Shown piece after piece: positions 1 to 6,716 of a stretch of 31,134 bases of DNA. This stretch comes from a virus. Within the stretch, counting starts at the first letter, position 1; every line of letters begins with the position of its first letter. Made by a program: the position numbers and the translations under genes. The DNA lies in the IMG/VR virus record IMGVR_UViG_3300042879_001547, positions 1-31,134 of that record, one strand, 5' to 3'. Below the pieces are notes generated by a model, which saw only the letters and a program-made list of their open reading frames with translations, searched no databases and was not told where the DNA came from.

Positions 1-158
1 CTCTTCATCAAGAAGAGGACTTTGAAGTATTATCTTTTAATACTATTGATGAGTTTATGTATGCTCTAACAGATATTCGCAAAACAAACAACATTATCTG
101 GTATGTAATTCCACCAGGATTGATTGACCCCCCCCCTATTAATGAGAATGTCAAATGA
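1..158 (+). CDS. C-terminal part of an unknown protein, cut by the window edge
   Basis: Reading from base 3, 51 codons run without a stop to the TGA at 156-158, which overlaps the ATG of the next gene by two bases. The visible tail ends PPGLIDPPPINENVK. A run of nine C (128-136) encodes the PPP stretch. I do not recognise the protein. The tight stop-start overlap supports that this frame is real. Confidence 0.6.
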   Translation, partial: LHQEEDFEVLSFNTIDEFMYALTDIRKTNNIIWYVIPPGLIDPPPINENVK

Positions 159-355
159 CTGAACCACTAAATCACAAACTTGATGTAAGTAAAATTCAAA
201 CTCTTGAAGATGTGCGAAATGTCTTTGAGTGTATGAATTTGTATGCTTCTGCTGAAGAAGGCAACGAAAAGTATGAACTCCTCAAAGAGTATTTTACTAT
301 TCCTTATGTTGCTGAAAAGATTGTGTTGAAATGGGAGAATATGAAAAATGACTGA
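155..355 (+). CDS. Small acidic protein, unknown function (66 aa)
   Basis: The start is the ATG of an ATGACTGA junction, and the stop of the upstream gene lies inside the same eight bases. The product looks helical, with a KLDVSKIQTLEDVRNVFECM stretch near the N terminus and no membrane segment. It is translationally coupled to both neighbours; its own stop lies inside the next ATGACTGA. No function is assigned. Confidence 0.65.
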   Translation: MTEPLNHKLDVSKIQTLEDVRNVFECMNLYASAEEGNEKYELLKEYFTIPYVAEKIVLKWENMKND

Positions 356-875
356 AAAAATAGGATACAAACTCAATCCAAACAAACTCAAAGGAGCACC
401 TCAAAGTATTCTTCCTTATGTTGTTGGTGCTTTTTATTACACAGAAGATTTTGAGTATTTTGATGTAATCAAACCTTATCTTGATATTCCTGAACCACCC
501 AAATCATTAGAAGAAATCCAACAAGAATGTGAGGAGAAGTTTGATGATTTGATTGAGAGAACAAAGAATAGTTTTTATAAGTCAAAGTATATTGCTGAAA
601 CTTTGTATGATACAAAGTTCAATAGAATTATTGAGAACTTTGAGTATGCGAAGGAACACGGACAATTTCTACAAAAATCTATACTAACTTATAGCACTTC
701 TCTTGGAACAAATAATATTGCTTCCAGTTTTGTAATCAAACAAGGAAATAAACACGAAGGTTATTATACAATTGGAAATGGTTATTTAAGGTTCTATATG
801 CCTTATAAACCGAATGCTATTACTCGTTGGTTTATGAATAAATGTCTTTCTATTAGATGGGTGGATGAAAAATGA
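348..875 (+). CDS. Unknown phage protein with aromatic, basic C terminus (175 aa)
   Basis: Starts at an ATGACTGA junction overlapping the previous gene by 8 bases and ends in an ATGACTAA junction. Residues about 52-105 are highly charged and probably helical. The last 40 residues are rich in Tyr, Phe and Trp and close with ITRWFMNKCLSIRW, an amphipathic segment that could associate with a membrane or a partner protein. I believe proteins with this kind of tail occur in other cyanophages but cannot name a family. Confidence 0.7.
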   Translation: MTEKIGYKLNPNKLKGAPQSILPYVVGAFYYTEDFEYFDVIKPYLDIPEPPKSLEEIQQECEEKFDDLIERTKNSFYKSKYIAETLYDTKFNRIIENFEYAKEHGQFLQKSILTYSTSLGTNNIASSFVIKQGNKHEGYYTIGNGYLRFYMPYKPNAITRWFMNKCLSIRWVDEK

Positions 876-1075
876 CTAAACTATCAGCAGCAGACCTTAT
901 GGTAATTCATAACACTCTTTATAAAAGTTTGAGTGTCGTTGGAAATAGTATTTGGACACAAGAAACCAGAGAAAGAGTTATGGATAAGGTGTCTATTATT
1001 ATGGAACAAATGAAAGCAGAAGTTGTCTGTGGTGATGTAGAACCTATTGTAGTGAGTGGAGATGTTGGAGGTTGA
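872..1075 (+). CDS. Small unknown protein (67 aa)
   Basis: Coupled to the gene before by a 4-base ATGA overlap in an ATGACTAA junction, and to the next by TGATG. The first 50 residues look helical; the C terminus is Gly/Val-rich (GDVEPIVVSGDVGG) and may be flexible. Not recognised. Confidence 0.6.
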   Translation: MTKLSAADLMVIHNTLYKSLSVVGNSIWTQETRERVMDKVSIIMEQMKAEVVCGDVEPIVVSGDVGG

Positions 1076-1380
1076 TGATGAGTAATCCTCTTATAGACAA
1101 ATATAATGAAATCTACGGAAAGAAAGAGATTAAAAGTCCAATAACTTTATCAGACCCAAATATTTCACTTACAACAATACCATCAGTAGCAACATCCAAT
1201 ACAGGTATTACAAAGGCATCAAATACTTACACATCTCACGATATTCAAGATACGGAGAAAACTTTTCTACAAGTCGCAGATAAAATCAAACAAGGGAAAG
1301 CAAAGGTATCAAGTATGAGTATGGAAATGGATATAATGAGTGGAACAAAAATAACCTTTGAGGTTTATGTTGACAATTGA
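1075..1380 (+). CDS. Unknown protein with Ser/Thr-rich linker (101 aa)
   Basis: I start at the ATG at 1075, which shares a base with the upstream stop (TGATG); a TTG lies one codon earlier and a second ATG one codon later. An N-terminal charged helix is followed by a Ser/Thr-rich segment (about residues 22-60) and a C-terminal part ending TKITFEVYVDN that reads like a beta strand. Function unknown. Confidence 0.65.
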   Translation: MMSNPLIDKYNEIYGKKEIKSPITLSDPNISLTTIPSVATSNTGITKASNTYTSHDIQDTEKTFLQVADKIKQGKAKVSSMSMEMDIMSGTKITFEVYVDN

Positions 1381-1522
1381 AGAACTCCAAAAATACTTGG
1401 ATGACCATAACATTACATTTGAAGAGTATATGAGAGCAAATATGATTACTGATGAAGAAAAGAAATATATTGATAAGATATGGATGGATGCGATTTATAG
1501 GAACTTTGGTGAGGACACTTGA
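1367..1522 (+). CDS. Very small helical protein (51 aa)
   Basis: An ATG inside the 3' end of the previous gene opens 51 codons ending at the TGA at 1520-1522, within the first regulatory cassette. The product begins MLTIEELQKYLDDHNITFEE, is acidic and looks wholly helical. Overlap style, composition and stop placement resemble neighbouring genes, which is the main support. Not recognised. Confidence 0.55.
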   Translation: MLTIEELQKYLDDHNITFEEYMRANMITDEEKKYIDKIWMDAIYRNFGEDT

Positions 1523-1570
1523 AGAACTGGCACAGGGGATGCTCTGGGTGCCTCTGGATGCCTTATAATA
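1513..1570 (+). promoter_or_regulatory. Punctuation cassette 1: dyad, weak hairpin, -10 box
   Basis: The dyad is CACTT (1516-1520), four bases, AACTG (1525-1529), continuing to CTGGCACA (1527-1534). After a 29-base gap comes TATAATA (1564-1570), followed by CTTTCATACACACAGA. GGCAC (1529-1533) can pair with GTGCC (1548-1552). No good -35 hexamer is visible. It separates the gene ending at 1522 from the one starting at 1593. Confidence 0.7.
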
Positions 1571-1592
1571 CTTTCATACACACAGAAACCTG

Positions 1593-1802
1593 ATGACTTA
1601 TTCAATCACAAAAGAATTTCGTATTCACCACGAAGAGGATGGTTGGTTCTACCAATTCACTGATGATGGTGATGGTTGTATTGAAATTGAGTATTATGAA
1701 ATGATTGATGGTGTGGAAACCCAAGAAGGAAGTTCTTTTAGTATTGAAAAAAAAGGTATTTCACAATTCATCAATGTTCTGGAGCAAATGAGAAATGACT
1801 GA
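1593..1802 (+). CDS. Small beta-rich protein, unknown (69 aa)
   Basis: First gene after cassette 1, about 23 bases past its -10 box. The alternating sequence around FRIHHEEDGWFYQFTDDG suggests a small beta sheet. Its stop lies within the ATGACTGA that starts the next gene. No recognised domain. Confidence 0.65.
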   Translation: MTYSITKEFRIHHEEDGWFYQFTDDGDGCIEIEYYEMIDGVETQEGSSFSIEKKGISQFINVLEQMRND

Positions 1803-2004
1803 AAGAGCAAAACAAATCTATGATGCTTGGGAAGAAGAGTATTGCCTACAAAAAGATTTCTGCGAACATCGTGCCCTTTCTGCTGCTATTCGTATAATTG
1901 CAGATGAATTATCATACACAATCTTTATGCCGAATAACGATGTAAGGGTAGTTGATACTCGGGTTCTTTATGAACTTGCTAATGAATTGGAAGACACTCT
2001 CTAA
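1795..2004 (+). CDS. Small helical protein, unknown (69 aa)
   Basis: Starts at ATGACTGA with an 8-base overlap. The TAA stop (2002-2004) lies inside the dyad of cassette 2, so the last codons double as regulatory sequence. The protein ends LYELANELEDTL, a motif echoed in the protein encoded at 2656-2853 (LELANELEELK), which suggests the two are distant relatives. Confidence 0.65.
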   Translation: MTERAKQIYDAWEEEYCLQKDFCEHRALSAAIRIIADELSYTIFMPNNDVRVVDTRVLYELANELEDTL

Positions 2005-2049
2005 ACTGGCACAAGGACACTCCAAAGTCCCACCAGATGCCTTATAATA
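1992..2049 (+). promoter_or_regulatory. Punctuation cassette 2
   Basis: CACTC (1995-1999), four bases, AACTG (2004-2008) continuing into CTGGCACA (2006-2013); gap of 29 bases; TATAATA (2043-2049). The following CTTTCATACACACAGA is the same as in cassette 1. GGAC (2014-2017) and GTCC (2027-2030) can form a short hairpin in the gap. The dyad overlaps the 3' end of the upstream gene. Confidence 0.7.
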
Positions 2050-2071
2050 CTTTCATACACACAGACACCTG

Positions 2072-2257
2072 ATGATTTCCAACGAACTTCTCAATCAACT
2101 TCAAGAACTTACTCAATCTGCTAATCTTTTACCTTCTGTTGAGAGTTCTATTCACAATCTAATGTTGAGTGTTTATCAAGAAGGATATAGTGATGGTTTT
2201 GATGATGGTAGATATGAAGAAAGTTATATCAATTCTATGAATTATCTTGGAGATTGA
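2072..2257 (+). CDS. Small protein with a GYSDGF motif (61 aa)
   Basis: First gene after cassette 2. It has a helical N-terminal half and then QEGYSDGFDDGRY. Variants of this Tyr/Gly/Asp motif recur in the proteins at 3249 and 4734, suggesting a small paralogous group. The stop shares bases with a TTGACTGA junction. Confidence 0.6.
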   Translation: MISNELLNQLQELTQSANLLPSVESSIHNLMLSVYQEGYSDGFDDGRYEESYINSMNYLGD

Positions 2258-2448
2258 CTGAAATGAGATACTACGAAAGTAGAACCTACGAACACCAGTG
2301 CGACTTTGATGCTAAAAACAGAGCACAAAAAGCATCACAAGATTACTACAACAAGTGGATAAATCTTCGTAAAGAAGTTCGTAATCTTGTAAGAGAACAA
2401 AACCTCACCATTACTCCTGAATTTTCTAAACTCATTGGACTGAAATGA
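2254..2448 (+). CDS. Small basic helical protein, probable TTG start (64 aa)
   Basis: The junction here reads TTGACTGA where neighbours have ATGACTGA, so I take TTG at 2254 as start, giving MTEMRYYES. The alternative is ATG at 2263, three codons later. The product is rich in Arg, Lys and Tyr (KWINLRKEVRNLVREQN). Function unknown. Confidence 0.55.
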   Translation: MTEMRYYESRTYEHQCDFDAKNRAQKASQDYYNKWINLRKEVRNLVREQNLTITPEFSKLIGLK

Positions 2449-2654
2449 CTAACCACATCATTCCCAAAGTCGCATACATTCCTCTGGAATACCATATGTC
2501 CGTTGAAGATTTCTTGGAAGTTTGGAAGGATATGGAAATGGAAGAGGAACCAACCCAAGAAGATTATGATACTGCTGTTCTTGATAGGGCACGATCGTAT
2601 TTTTATGATATGAGAGGATTATTTGAAAAGTACATTCGTTTGGAGGATGCCTGA
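2445..2654 (+). CDS. Small acidic protein, unknown (69 aa)
   Basis: Begins at an ATGACTAA junction. The sequence VEDFLEVWKDMEMEEE is strongly acidic and the rest is probably helical. A TGGAGG near its 3' end (2641-2646) is placed to act as ribosome binding site for the next gene. Confidence 0.6.
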   Translation: MTNHIIPKVAYIPLEYHMSVEDFLEVWKDMEMEEEPTQEDYDTAVLDRARSYFYDMRGLFEKYIRLEDA

Positions 2655-2655
2655 A

Positions 2656-2853
2656 ATGAAAATGACTAAAGAGGCACAAGCAGTCGCAGATGCTATTGAA
2701 GAAGTGAGATTTGACTGGGGTGATATGGAACAATCTCATCCTCATACTATTGCTGTTGCTACTCTTCGTAAAGTTGTAGAAGAACTCAAGTGGATTGGTA
2801 TTACTGAAAAGAACATTCTTGAACTTGCGAATGAACTGGAGGAACTGAAATGA
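2656..2853 (+). CDS. Small helical protein, unknown (65 aa)
   Basis: ATG 2656 is 9 bases after TGGAGG, a good Shine-Dalgarno distance, so I prefer it to ATG 2662, which carries the recurring ATGACTAA sequence. The body EAQAVADAIEEVRFDWGDME and the ending LELANELEELK are helical and acidic; the ending resembles the protein at 1795-2004. Confidence 0.6.
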   Translation: MKMTKEAQAVADAIEEVRFDWGDMEQSHPHTIAVATLRKVVEELKWIGITEKNILELANELEELK

Positions 2854-3074
2854 CTAACGAAGAAAAACTCACACTTCTCCTCAAGGTTCTCAAAGAATAC
2901 GCAGAGGTAAAACACTGCTATGATGTATATGGAGATGATTATACTCCAAGTGCTGGTAGTTATGATGATGCCTTTGAAGATGGTTGTGCTTATGGTGAGA
3001 TTACCTTTGCCCGCACTATGCTAGAATGTATTGGTGAAAAGTTTGAATACCCTTGTATGAAAGAAAATGACTGA
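2850..3074 (+). CDS. Small acidic protein, unknown (74 aa)
   Basis: ATGACTAA start overlapping the previous stop by 4 bases. The middle is Tyr/Asp-rich (YDVYGDDYTPSAGSYDDAF), followed by a helix with CAYGEITFARTMLE. Three cysteines are present, in no recognised metal-binding spacing. Confidence 0.6.
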   Translation: MTNEEKLTLLLKVLKEYAEVKHCYDVYGDDYTPSAGSYDDAFEDGCAYGEITFARTMLECIGEKFEYPCMKEND

Positions 3075-3252
3075 ACGAGTAAAATTCGCACAAGTATCCA
3101 GAGTAATCTGCCCCAAGACTGGTGTTCATTATCTTGATGCGATTAGTGCAGATGGAATTCATTACTCTGCTGAAATGTCTCCTAATATTGAAAAATGGTT
3201 AGTTTTTACCAAACCTTGGAGTGCCAACCGACAACAACCATTAGACCTATGA
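3067..3252 (+). CDS. Small unknown protein (61 aa)
   Basis: Starts at ATGACTGA. The sequence reads as short beta strands (VSRVICPKTGVHYLDAIS). Its stop is inside the next ATGACTAA junction. Not recognised. Confidence 0.6.
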   Translation: MTERVKFAQVSRVICPKTGVHYLDAISADGIHYSAEMSPNIEKWLVFTKPWSANRQQPLDL

Positions 3253-3476
3253 CTAAACATCCAGCAAACGATTGGGACTTTGATGATACAATTGAAGAAG
3301 AATTTCAGGAATGGTTTAATGACCTTAATGGTGGTTTTGCACTTCGTAGTGAATATTTTTTCGGTGATGCGGAGGTAGAAGATGTGAAGACCCGTCAGGA
3401 TTTGATGTATAAGTGGGTTCATTCCGCATTTTTGGAAGGATACAAGATGGGTAAGTTTAGTAAGCATAATAAATAA
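3249..3476 (+). CDS. Small acidic protein with EGYKMG motif (75 aa)
   Basis: I choose ATG 3249 because it is the ATGACTAA junction overlapping the upstream stop; an in-frame ATG at 3195 would add 18 residues lying in the coding region of the previous gene. The acidic half (DWDFDDTIEEEFQEWFND) is followed by AFLEGYKMGKF, like the motif in the proteins at 2072 and 4734. It is the last gene before a terminator. Confidence 0.6.
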   Translation: MTKHPANDWDFDDTIEEEFQEWFNDLNGGFALRSEYFFGDAEVEDVKTRQDLMYKWVHSAFLEGYKMGKFSKHNK

Positions 3477-3511
3477 TATTGCTTATGTGTGTCGCAACCA
3501 TAGCAGAGATT

Positions 3512-3533
3512 GGGTGCTTTCGGGCACCTTTTC
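3512..3533 (+). terminator. Intrinsic terminator
   Basis: GGTGC (3513-3517) pairs with GCACC (3524-3528) around a six-base loop and is followed by TTTTCTT. It ends the string of early-type genes and lies directly before the late promoter. Confidence 0.7.
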
Positions 3534-3536
3534 TTG

Positions 3537-3544
3537 TATAAATA
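3537..3544 (+). promoter_or_regulatory. T4-type late promoter TATAAATA
   Basis: An exact TATAAATA, the late promoter consensus recognised by the gp55-type sigma factor of T4-like phages. It starts four bases after the terminator's T tract and 29 bases before the gene at 3573. Confidence 0.75.
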
Positions 3545-3572
3545 GTATTGCGGCACAACATAAAGCAGAACT

Positions 3573-4295
3573 ATGGAACTCAAAGAGTATCACTATGTCT
3601 ATTATTCCTATGAGGAATATGGTAGAGGATATTTTGGTAGTAGAACTTGTAAATGCTTACCTGAAGAAGATGTAAAATATTTTGGTTCTTTTCACGATAA
3701 GACATTCAATCCAACACAGAAGATAATTTTGAAAAGTGATTATGCTACAAGAGAGGAAGCATATGCAGATGAAATTATTTTACAAGAATACTATAAGGTA
3801 ATTGAAAATCCACACTTTGCTAATAAATCATATCAAACCTCTACAAAATTCTGCTATACACCATCTTTTGAGGAGGCAAGTATGAGAGGAAAAAAACAAC
3901 ATAAAAACAAATTGGGAATGTTTCAACTTACAACAGAAGAAAGAGTTGAACTTGGAAAAAGAAATGGTGCCTATACAAGAGATAATAAACTTGGTATATT
4001 TACACTAACAAGTGAAGAATTATCTGCTTCTGCTAAAAAAGCATATGCAAATGGACTTGGAAAATTACCAAAAGAAGTGCGAAGTGAGTATGGTAGAATG
4101 GGAGCAAGAATACATATGCAAAATGGAACTGGTATTTTTTCACTAACACCAGAACAAAAAAGTGAATTATCAAAAAGAAATAACGCACAAAAATGGATGT
4201 GCCTTGAAACTGGTTATGTTTCTAACTCTGGTGGTTTATCAAAATACCAGAAAGCAAAAGGTATTGATACTTCTAAAAGGAAACGAATAGCATAA
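3573..4295 (+). CDS. GIY-YIG-like putative homing endonuclease with repeats (240 aa)
   Basis: Residues 1-90 carry a diverged GIY-YIG-type nuclease domain of a kind I associate with T4-like phages: YVYYSY (8-13), GYFGSR (19-24, with Arg24), and EEAYADEIIL with Glu67 as a possible catalytic acid. Four copies of a roughly 24-residue unit follow, starting near residues 114, 140, 162 and 186 (LGMFQLTTEE, LGIFTLTSEE, LGKLPKEVRS, TGIFSLTPEQ), probably DNA-binding modules. A C-terminal segment (205-238) has LETGYVSNSGGLSKYQKAKG. Such genes are usually selfish free-standing elements that cut phage DNA. It sits alone behind a late promoter, unlike its neighbours. The ribosome binding site is weak. Confidence 0.7.
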   Translation: MELKEYHYVYYSYEEYGRGYFGSRTCKCLPEEDVKYFGSFHDKTFNPTQKIILKSDYATREEAYADEIILQEYYKVIENPHFANKSYQTSTKFCYTPSFEEASMRGKKQHKNKLGMFQLTTEERVELGKRNGAYTRDNKLGIFTLTSEELSASAKKAYANGLGKLPKEVRSEYGRMGARIHMQNGTGIFSLTPEQKSELSKRNNAQKWMCLETGYVSNSGGLSKYQKAKGIDTSKRKRIA

Positions 4296-4353
4296 GGACA
4301 CTTTACAAACTGGAACACGGGCACTTGAAATCAGGTGCCCTTTGTTATATAAT
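4296..4353 (+). promoter_or_regulatory. Punctuation cassette 3
   Basis: GGACACTT (4296-4303), four bases, AACTG (4308-4312) in CTGGAACA; gap of 30 bases from 4317 to TATAAT (4348-4353). TTGAAA (4325-4330) lies 17 bases before the -10 and is a fair -35 element. A strong hairpin occupies the gap. Confidence 0.75.
4319..4345 (+). terminator. Intrinsic terminator inside cassette 3
   Basis: GGGCAC (4319-4324) pairs with GTGCCC (4335-4340) around a ten-base loop, then TTTGTT. Its T tract merges with the -10 box of the next promoter. Confidence 0.7.
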
Positions 4354-4359
4354 GTCCTT

Positions 4360-4737
4360 ATGAAACAATCAACTCAAATGAAAGACCTTGAACTGGGACA
4401 AATGCTATTCGGCAATCCCACAGAGGAATATAGTGTTCCTCGTGAGAAATGGATGGGTGGTCCATTCCAAATCTTGATTGATGCGATTACAGAAAAGACA
4501 GGAGAAAAAGATTATGGATACACTCCACATTTCTCCAACGACTTCTTTACTATTCGTCCTTATTATTGGGGGGATGAAGAAGATGAAATTGATAAACCTA
4601 ACTTTGAAATCCCAAGTGAAAACTTCCGTTTGACTTGGTATAAGTATCCTTTTAGGAGTTCTTATGCGAGTGAGAAACTTACTCCAAAGAGGTGGAACGA
4701 CATTATTCAAAAATGTATTAAGAGTTTGGAAGAATGA
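4360..4737 (+). CDS. Conserved-looking phage protein with LGQMLFGNP motif (125 aa)
   Basis: ATG 4360 lies seven bases past the -10 box, so the mRNA may begin at or next to the start codon (leaderless); no ribosome binding site is visible. The motif ELGQMLFGNP near the N terminus resembles short phage proteins I have seen in unrelated phages, but no function is known to me. The C-terminal half is Tyr/Trp-rich, ending in a helix (KRWNDIIQKCIKSLEE). Confidence 0.7.
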   Translation: MKQSTQMKDLELGQMLFGNPTEEYSVPREKWMGGPFQILIDAITEKTGEKDYGYTPHFSNDFFTIRPYYWGDEEDEIDKPNFEIPSENFRLTWYKYPFRSSYASEKLTPKRWNDIIQKCIKSLEE

Positions 4738-4946
4738 CTGACGAACAAATCCTTGAACTTGCTAAAACCTATGGGTTTGATAGACACATAAGTAAAACAA
4801 CACACGACATTTACTGGGAATGTGATGAAGATGACCTCTTGAAGTTTGCCCGAGAACTCTATGATGAGGGTTATACTAAAGGTTTCAAAGTAGGGCACGA
4901 TGCTGGTTGGGAACTAAATGAAGAAGTATCACGCAGAGGATTATGA
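4734..4946 (+). CDS. Small acidic protein with DEGYTKGF motif (70 aa)
   Basis: ATGACTGA start. A helix (EQILELAKTYGF) is followed by WECDEDDLLKFARELYDEGYTKGFK (given as a contiguous region at residues about 28-52). The last part matches the Tyr/Gly motif seen in the proteins at 2072 and 3249. I believe similar small proteins occur in other phages. Role unknown. Confidence 0.6.
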   Translation: MTDEQILELAKTYGFDRHISKTTHDIYWECDEDDLLKFARELYDEGYTKGFKVGHDAGWELNEEVSRRGL

Positions 4947-5089
4947 CTTACGAAGTTCAAACTTGGGATGACGTAGATAAAACTGTGTATTATGAAACCG
5001 TAGAGGATGCTATTGATTATGAGAGTGCTCGTGATATAATTGTAGAGAAGTATCCAAATCGTAAAGTAATTGCTGTGATTAGAAAATGA
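4943..5089 (+). CDS. Very small protein, unknown (48 aa)
   Basis: The ATGACTTA start overlaps the previous TGA and the stop overlaps the next ATGACTGA. The product is acidic at the N terminus (MTYEVQTWDDVDKTVYYETV) and ends in a basic strand (NRKVIAVIRK). The perfect fit between two coupled genes is the main support. Confidence 0.6.
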   Translation: MTYEVQTWDDVDKTVYYETVEDAIDYESARDIIVEKYPNRKVIAVIRK

Positions 5090-5805
5090 CTGAATTTCAA
5101 CCAACTCCACAAACACCAGAGCAAGTAGATGAAGGTCTGCGTAATGCTTTTAGACAAGCAATGAAAGATGGTGTGATGGATGCTACTCCTTACCTGAAAC
5201 AAATGACTTACAAATCCGATATTCAAAAAACTGAAAAAGAAATTGCCGTCTTACAAAAAAAACTTGAACTCCTCAAAGAGATTGAAACACATAAATCTCA
5301 ACCAAGAATGAACCTTCAATTTAATGTTAAGGGTGAGGTTGTCTCTTATAATGATGAGGTTTATTATCGTCTTGAATTTACTGATGGAAGTCATGGTTGG
5401 TATAAGAAAAAACATACTGTTGATGGTTTAGTAATGGTTGCTATTACTGATGGTGAAACTCGTCGTTTGCTTGAAGGATTATGGTTTAATGATGTGAAGA
5501 AGGGGAAGTATGATGAACCTTATCGTAATGTGAGAGCATATTGGGATGAGAAAGATAATCCTGCTTCATACATTACCGATGAGGTTGTGAATAGGTTAGT
5601 GAAAAAATATCAAGCACAAAAACTTTTTAATAGATTGGTAGATGAACTTGGTTATGATTTTGATGCTTGTAATGATGTTGTAGATTTGGTGGAGAGTTGG
5701 TTGCCTGAACCTCAATCAGCAGCAGGAAGTCAAAATGTAGATACTGAATTGCTTGTTGATGGGTTTAATCATTGCTTGCAAAAAATGAAGGAGATGCTAC
5801 GATGA
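5086..5805 (+). CDS. Unknown protein with coiled coil (239 aa)
   Basis: Starts at ATGACTGA. Residues about 44-71 form a likely coiled coil (KTEKEIAVLQKKLELLKEIE); a beta-rich middle (about 76-125) contains a Tyr-Arg-Leu-Glu-Phe strand and a GSHGWYKKKH turn; the rest is helical. The coiled coil suggests an oligomer. I cannot name a family. It is the largest product of this six-gene string. Confidence 0.7.
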   Translation: MTEFQPTPQTPEQVDEGLRNAFRQAMKDGVMDATPYLKQMTYKSDIQKTEKEIAVLQKKLELLKEIETHKSQPRMNLQFNVKGEVVSYNDEVYYRLEFTDGSHGWYKKKHTVDGLVMVAITDGETRRLLEGLWFNDVKKGKYDEPYRNVRAYWDEKDNPASYITDEVVNRLVKKYQAQKLFNRLVDELGYDFDACNDVVDLVESWLPEPQSAAGSQNVDTELLVDGFNHCLQKMKEMLR

Positions 5806-6242
5806 CTGAACATAATCTCCCTGTGCCTGATGATATGTCGTGGGTTAATCTCACTCAAGAAGAAGTAGAAGAACTCCGCAACAAAAAACACGAATTGACT
5901 GAATATGGCAAAGAACAACTGAGGAAACTTATGAAAAATCAAGAACCATATCCCGACGAAATGTTTGAGGAAGCCGAACGTCGTGAAAAGAGTAATCGTG
6001 TTCTACAACGATATAATGACTTCTACAATATGGAATGTGCTGGACTTCCTCACGGTACACCTATCACACCAGAACATCAACAAATGATTGCATTCCAATC
6101 TATGATTGACGCTCTGCGTTGTGAGAACCTGAATCGTGAGTATAATGAGATTACTATTTCTGATATTGAGGATTTGATTGCACGATTGGATGAACAAGCG
6201 ACTGAATTTCTTAAAAGAGTTGAAAAACTAAAGAATGAATGA
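5802..6242 (+). CDS. Unknown highly charged helical protein (146 aa)
   Basis: ATG 5802 is the ATGACTGA junction and lies 8 bases after AAGGAG, the best ribosome binding site in this string. The product is dense in Glu, Lys and Arg with almost continuous helix prediction by eye, ending DEQATEFLKRVEKLKNE. Not recognised. Confidence 0.65.
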   Translation: MTEHNLPVPDDMSWVNLTQEEVEELRNKKHELTEYGKEQLRKLMKNQEPYPDEMFEEAERREKSNRVLQRYNDFYNMECAGLPHGTPITPEHQQMIAFQSMIDALRCENLNREYNEITISDIEDLIARLDEQATEFLKRVEKLKNE

Positions 6243-6636
6243 AGAATCACGAAAGAAAGCACTTGAATATGGAATAGAAGCAATTCACAAGTATTCTGAT
6301 GCGATGAAAGAACTTGCAGAGATTGAGAGGCAAGAGAGGGAAGAGATGGAAAATCCAACCTATCGTTTCTTTGCGATTGATTACTGTGCCACTGGTGAAG
6401 GTCGTTCTATTTGGTTACAAATCTGCCGTTATGATCTTGATGGAGAAAGAGATTATGAGTTCACAAAATTTGCAAACTTTGTTAATTATGATCATTATCT
6501 ACGCGGATGTGATGAACTTACAGAGCGAGAGTTTCTGGATAAGTATACGCGATTTATTCCTAACCTGATTGCCAATATGCTTCGGGATAAAACTATTGGT
6601 ACTTGGCAAACGCATTTGCACTTTAACTTATCATAG
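6235..6636 (+). CDS. Unknown protein, helical N terminus and beta-rich core (133 aa)
   Basis: Overlaps the upstream gene by 8 bases. Residues 1-40 form a charged helix; residues 43-75 look like strands (YRFFAIDYCATGEGRSIWLQ). The TAG stop shares its last base with cassette 4. Function unknown. Confidence 0.65.
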   Translation: MNEESRKKALEYGIEAIHKYSDAMKELAEIERQEREEMENPTYRFFAIDYCATGEGRSIWLQICRYDLDGERDYEFTKFANFVNYDHYLRGCDELTEREFLDKYTRFIPNLIANMLRDKTIGTWQTHLHFNLS

Positions 6637-6694
6637 GACACTTTCTAAACTGGCACAACGGCACTTCACAGGTGCCCTTTGATACACTATAATA
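6636..6694 (+). promoter_or_regulatory. Punctuation cassette 4
   Basis: GGACACTT (6636-6643), four bases, AACTG (6648-6652) in CTGGCACA (6650-6657); gap of 30 bases; TATAATA (6688-6694), followed by CTCTCATACACACAGAG. TTCACA (6665-6670) is a near-consensus -35 at a spacing of 17. It opens the longest string, which runs to 16901. Confidence 0.75.
6660..6680 (+). terminator. Terminator-like hairpin inside cassette 4
   Basis: GGCAC (6660-6664) pairs with GTGCC (6672-6676), followed by CTTT. The stem is short and the T tract weak, so termination may be partial. Confidence 0.5.
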
Positions 6695-6716
6695 CTCTCA
6701 TACACACAGAGGACTG

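Noticed and set aside
3469-3475. ATAAATA as a further late promoter
   Set aside because: It overlaps the stop of the gene ending at 3476 and is followed by a terminator and a much better TATAAATA; no gene would be served.
3487-3675. Plus-strand frame across the terminator and late promoter
   Set aside because: It runs through the terminator hairpin, the late promoter and the start of the endonuclease gene in another frame.
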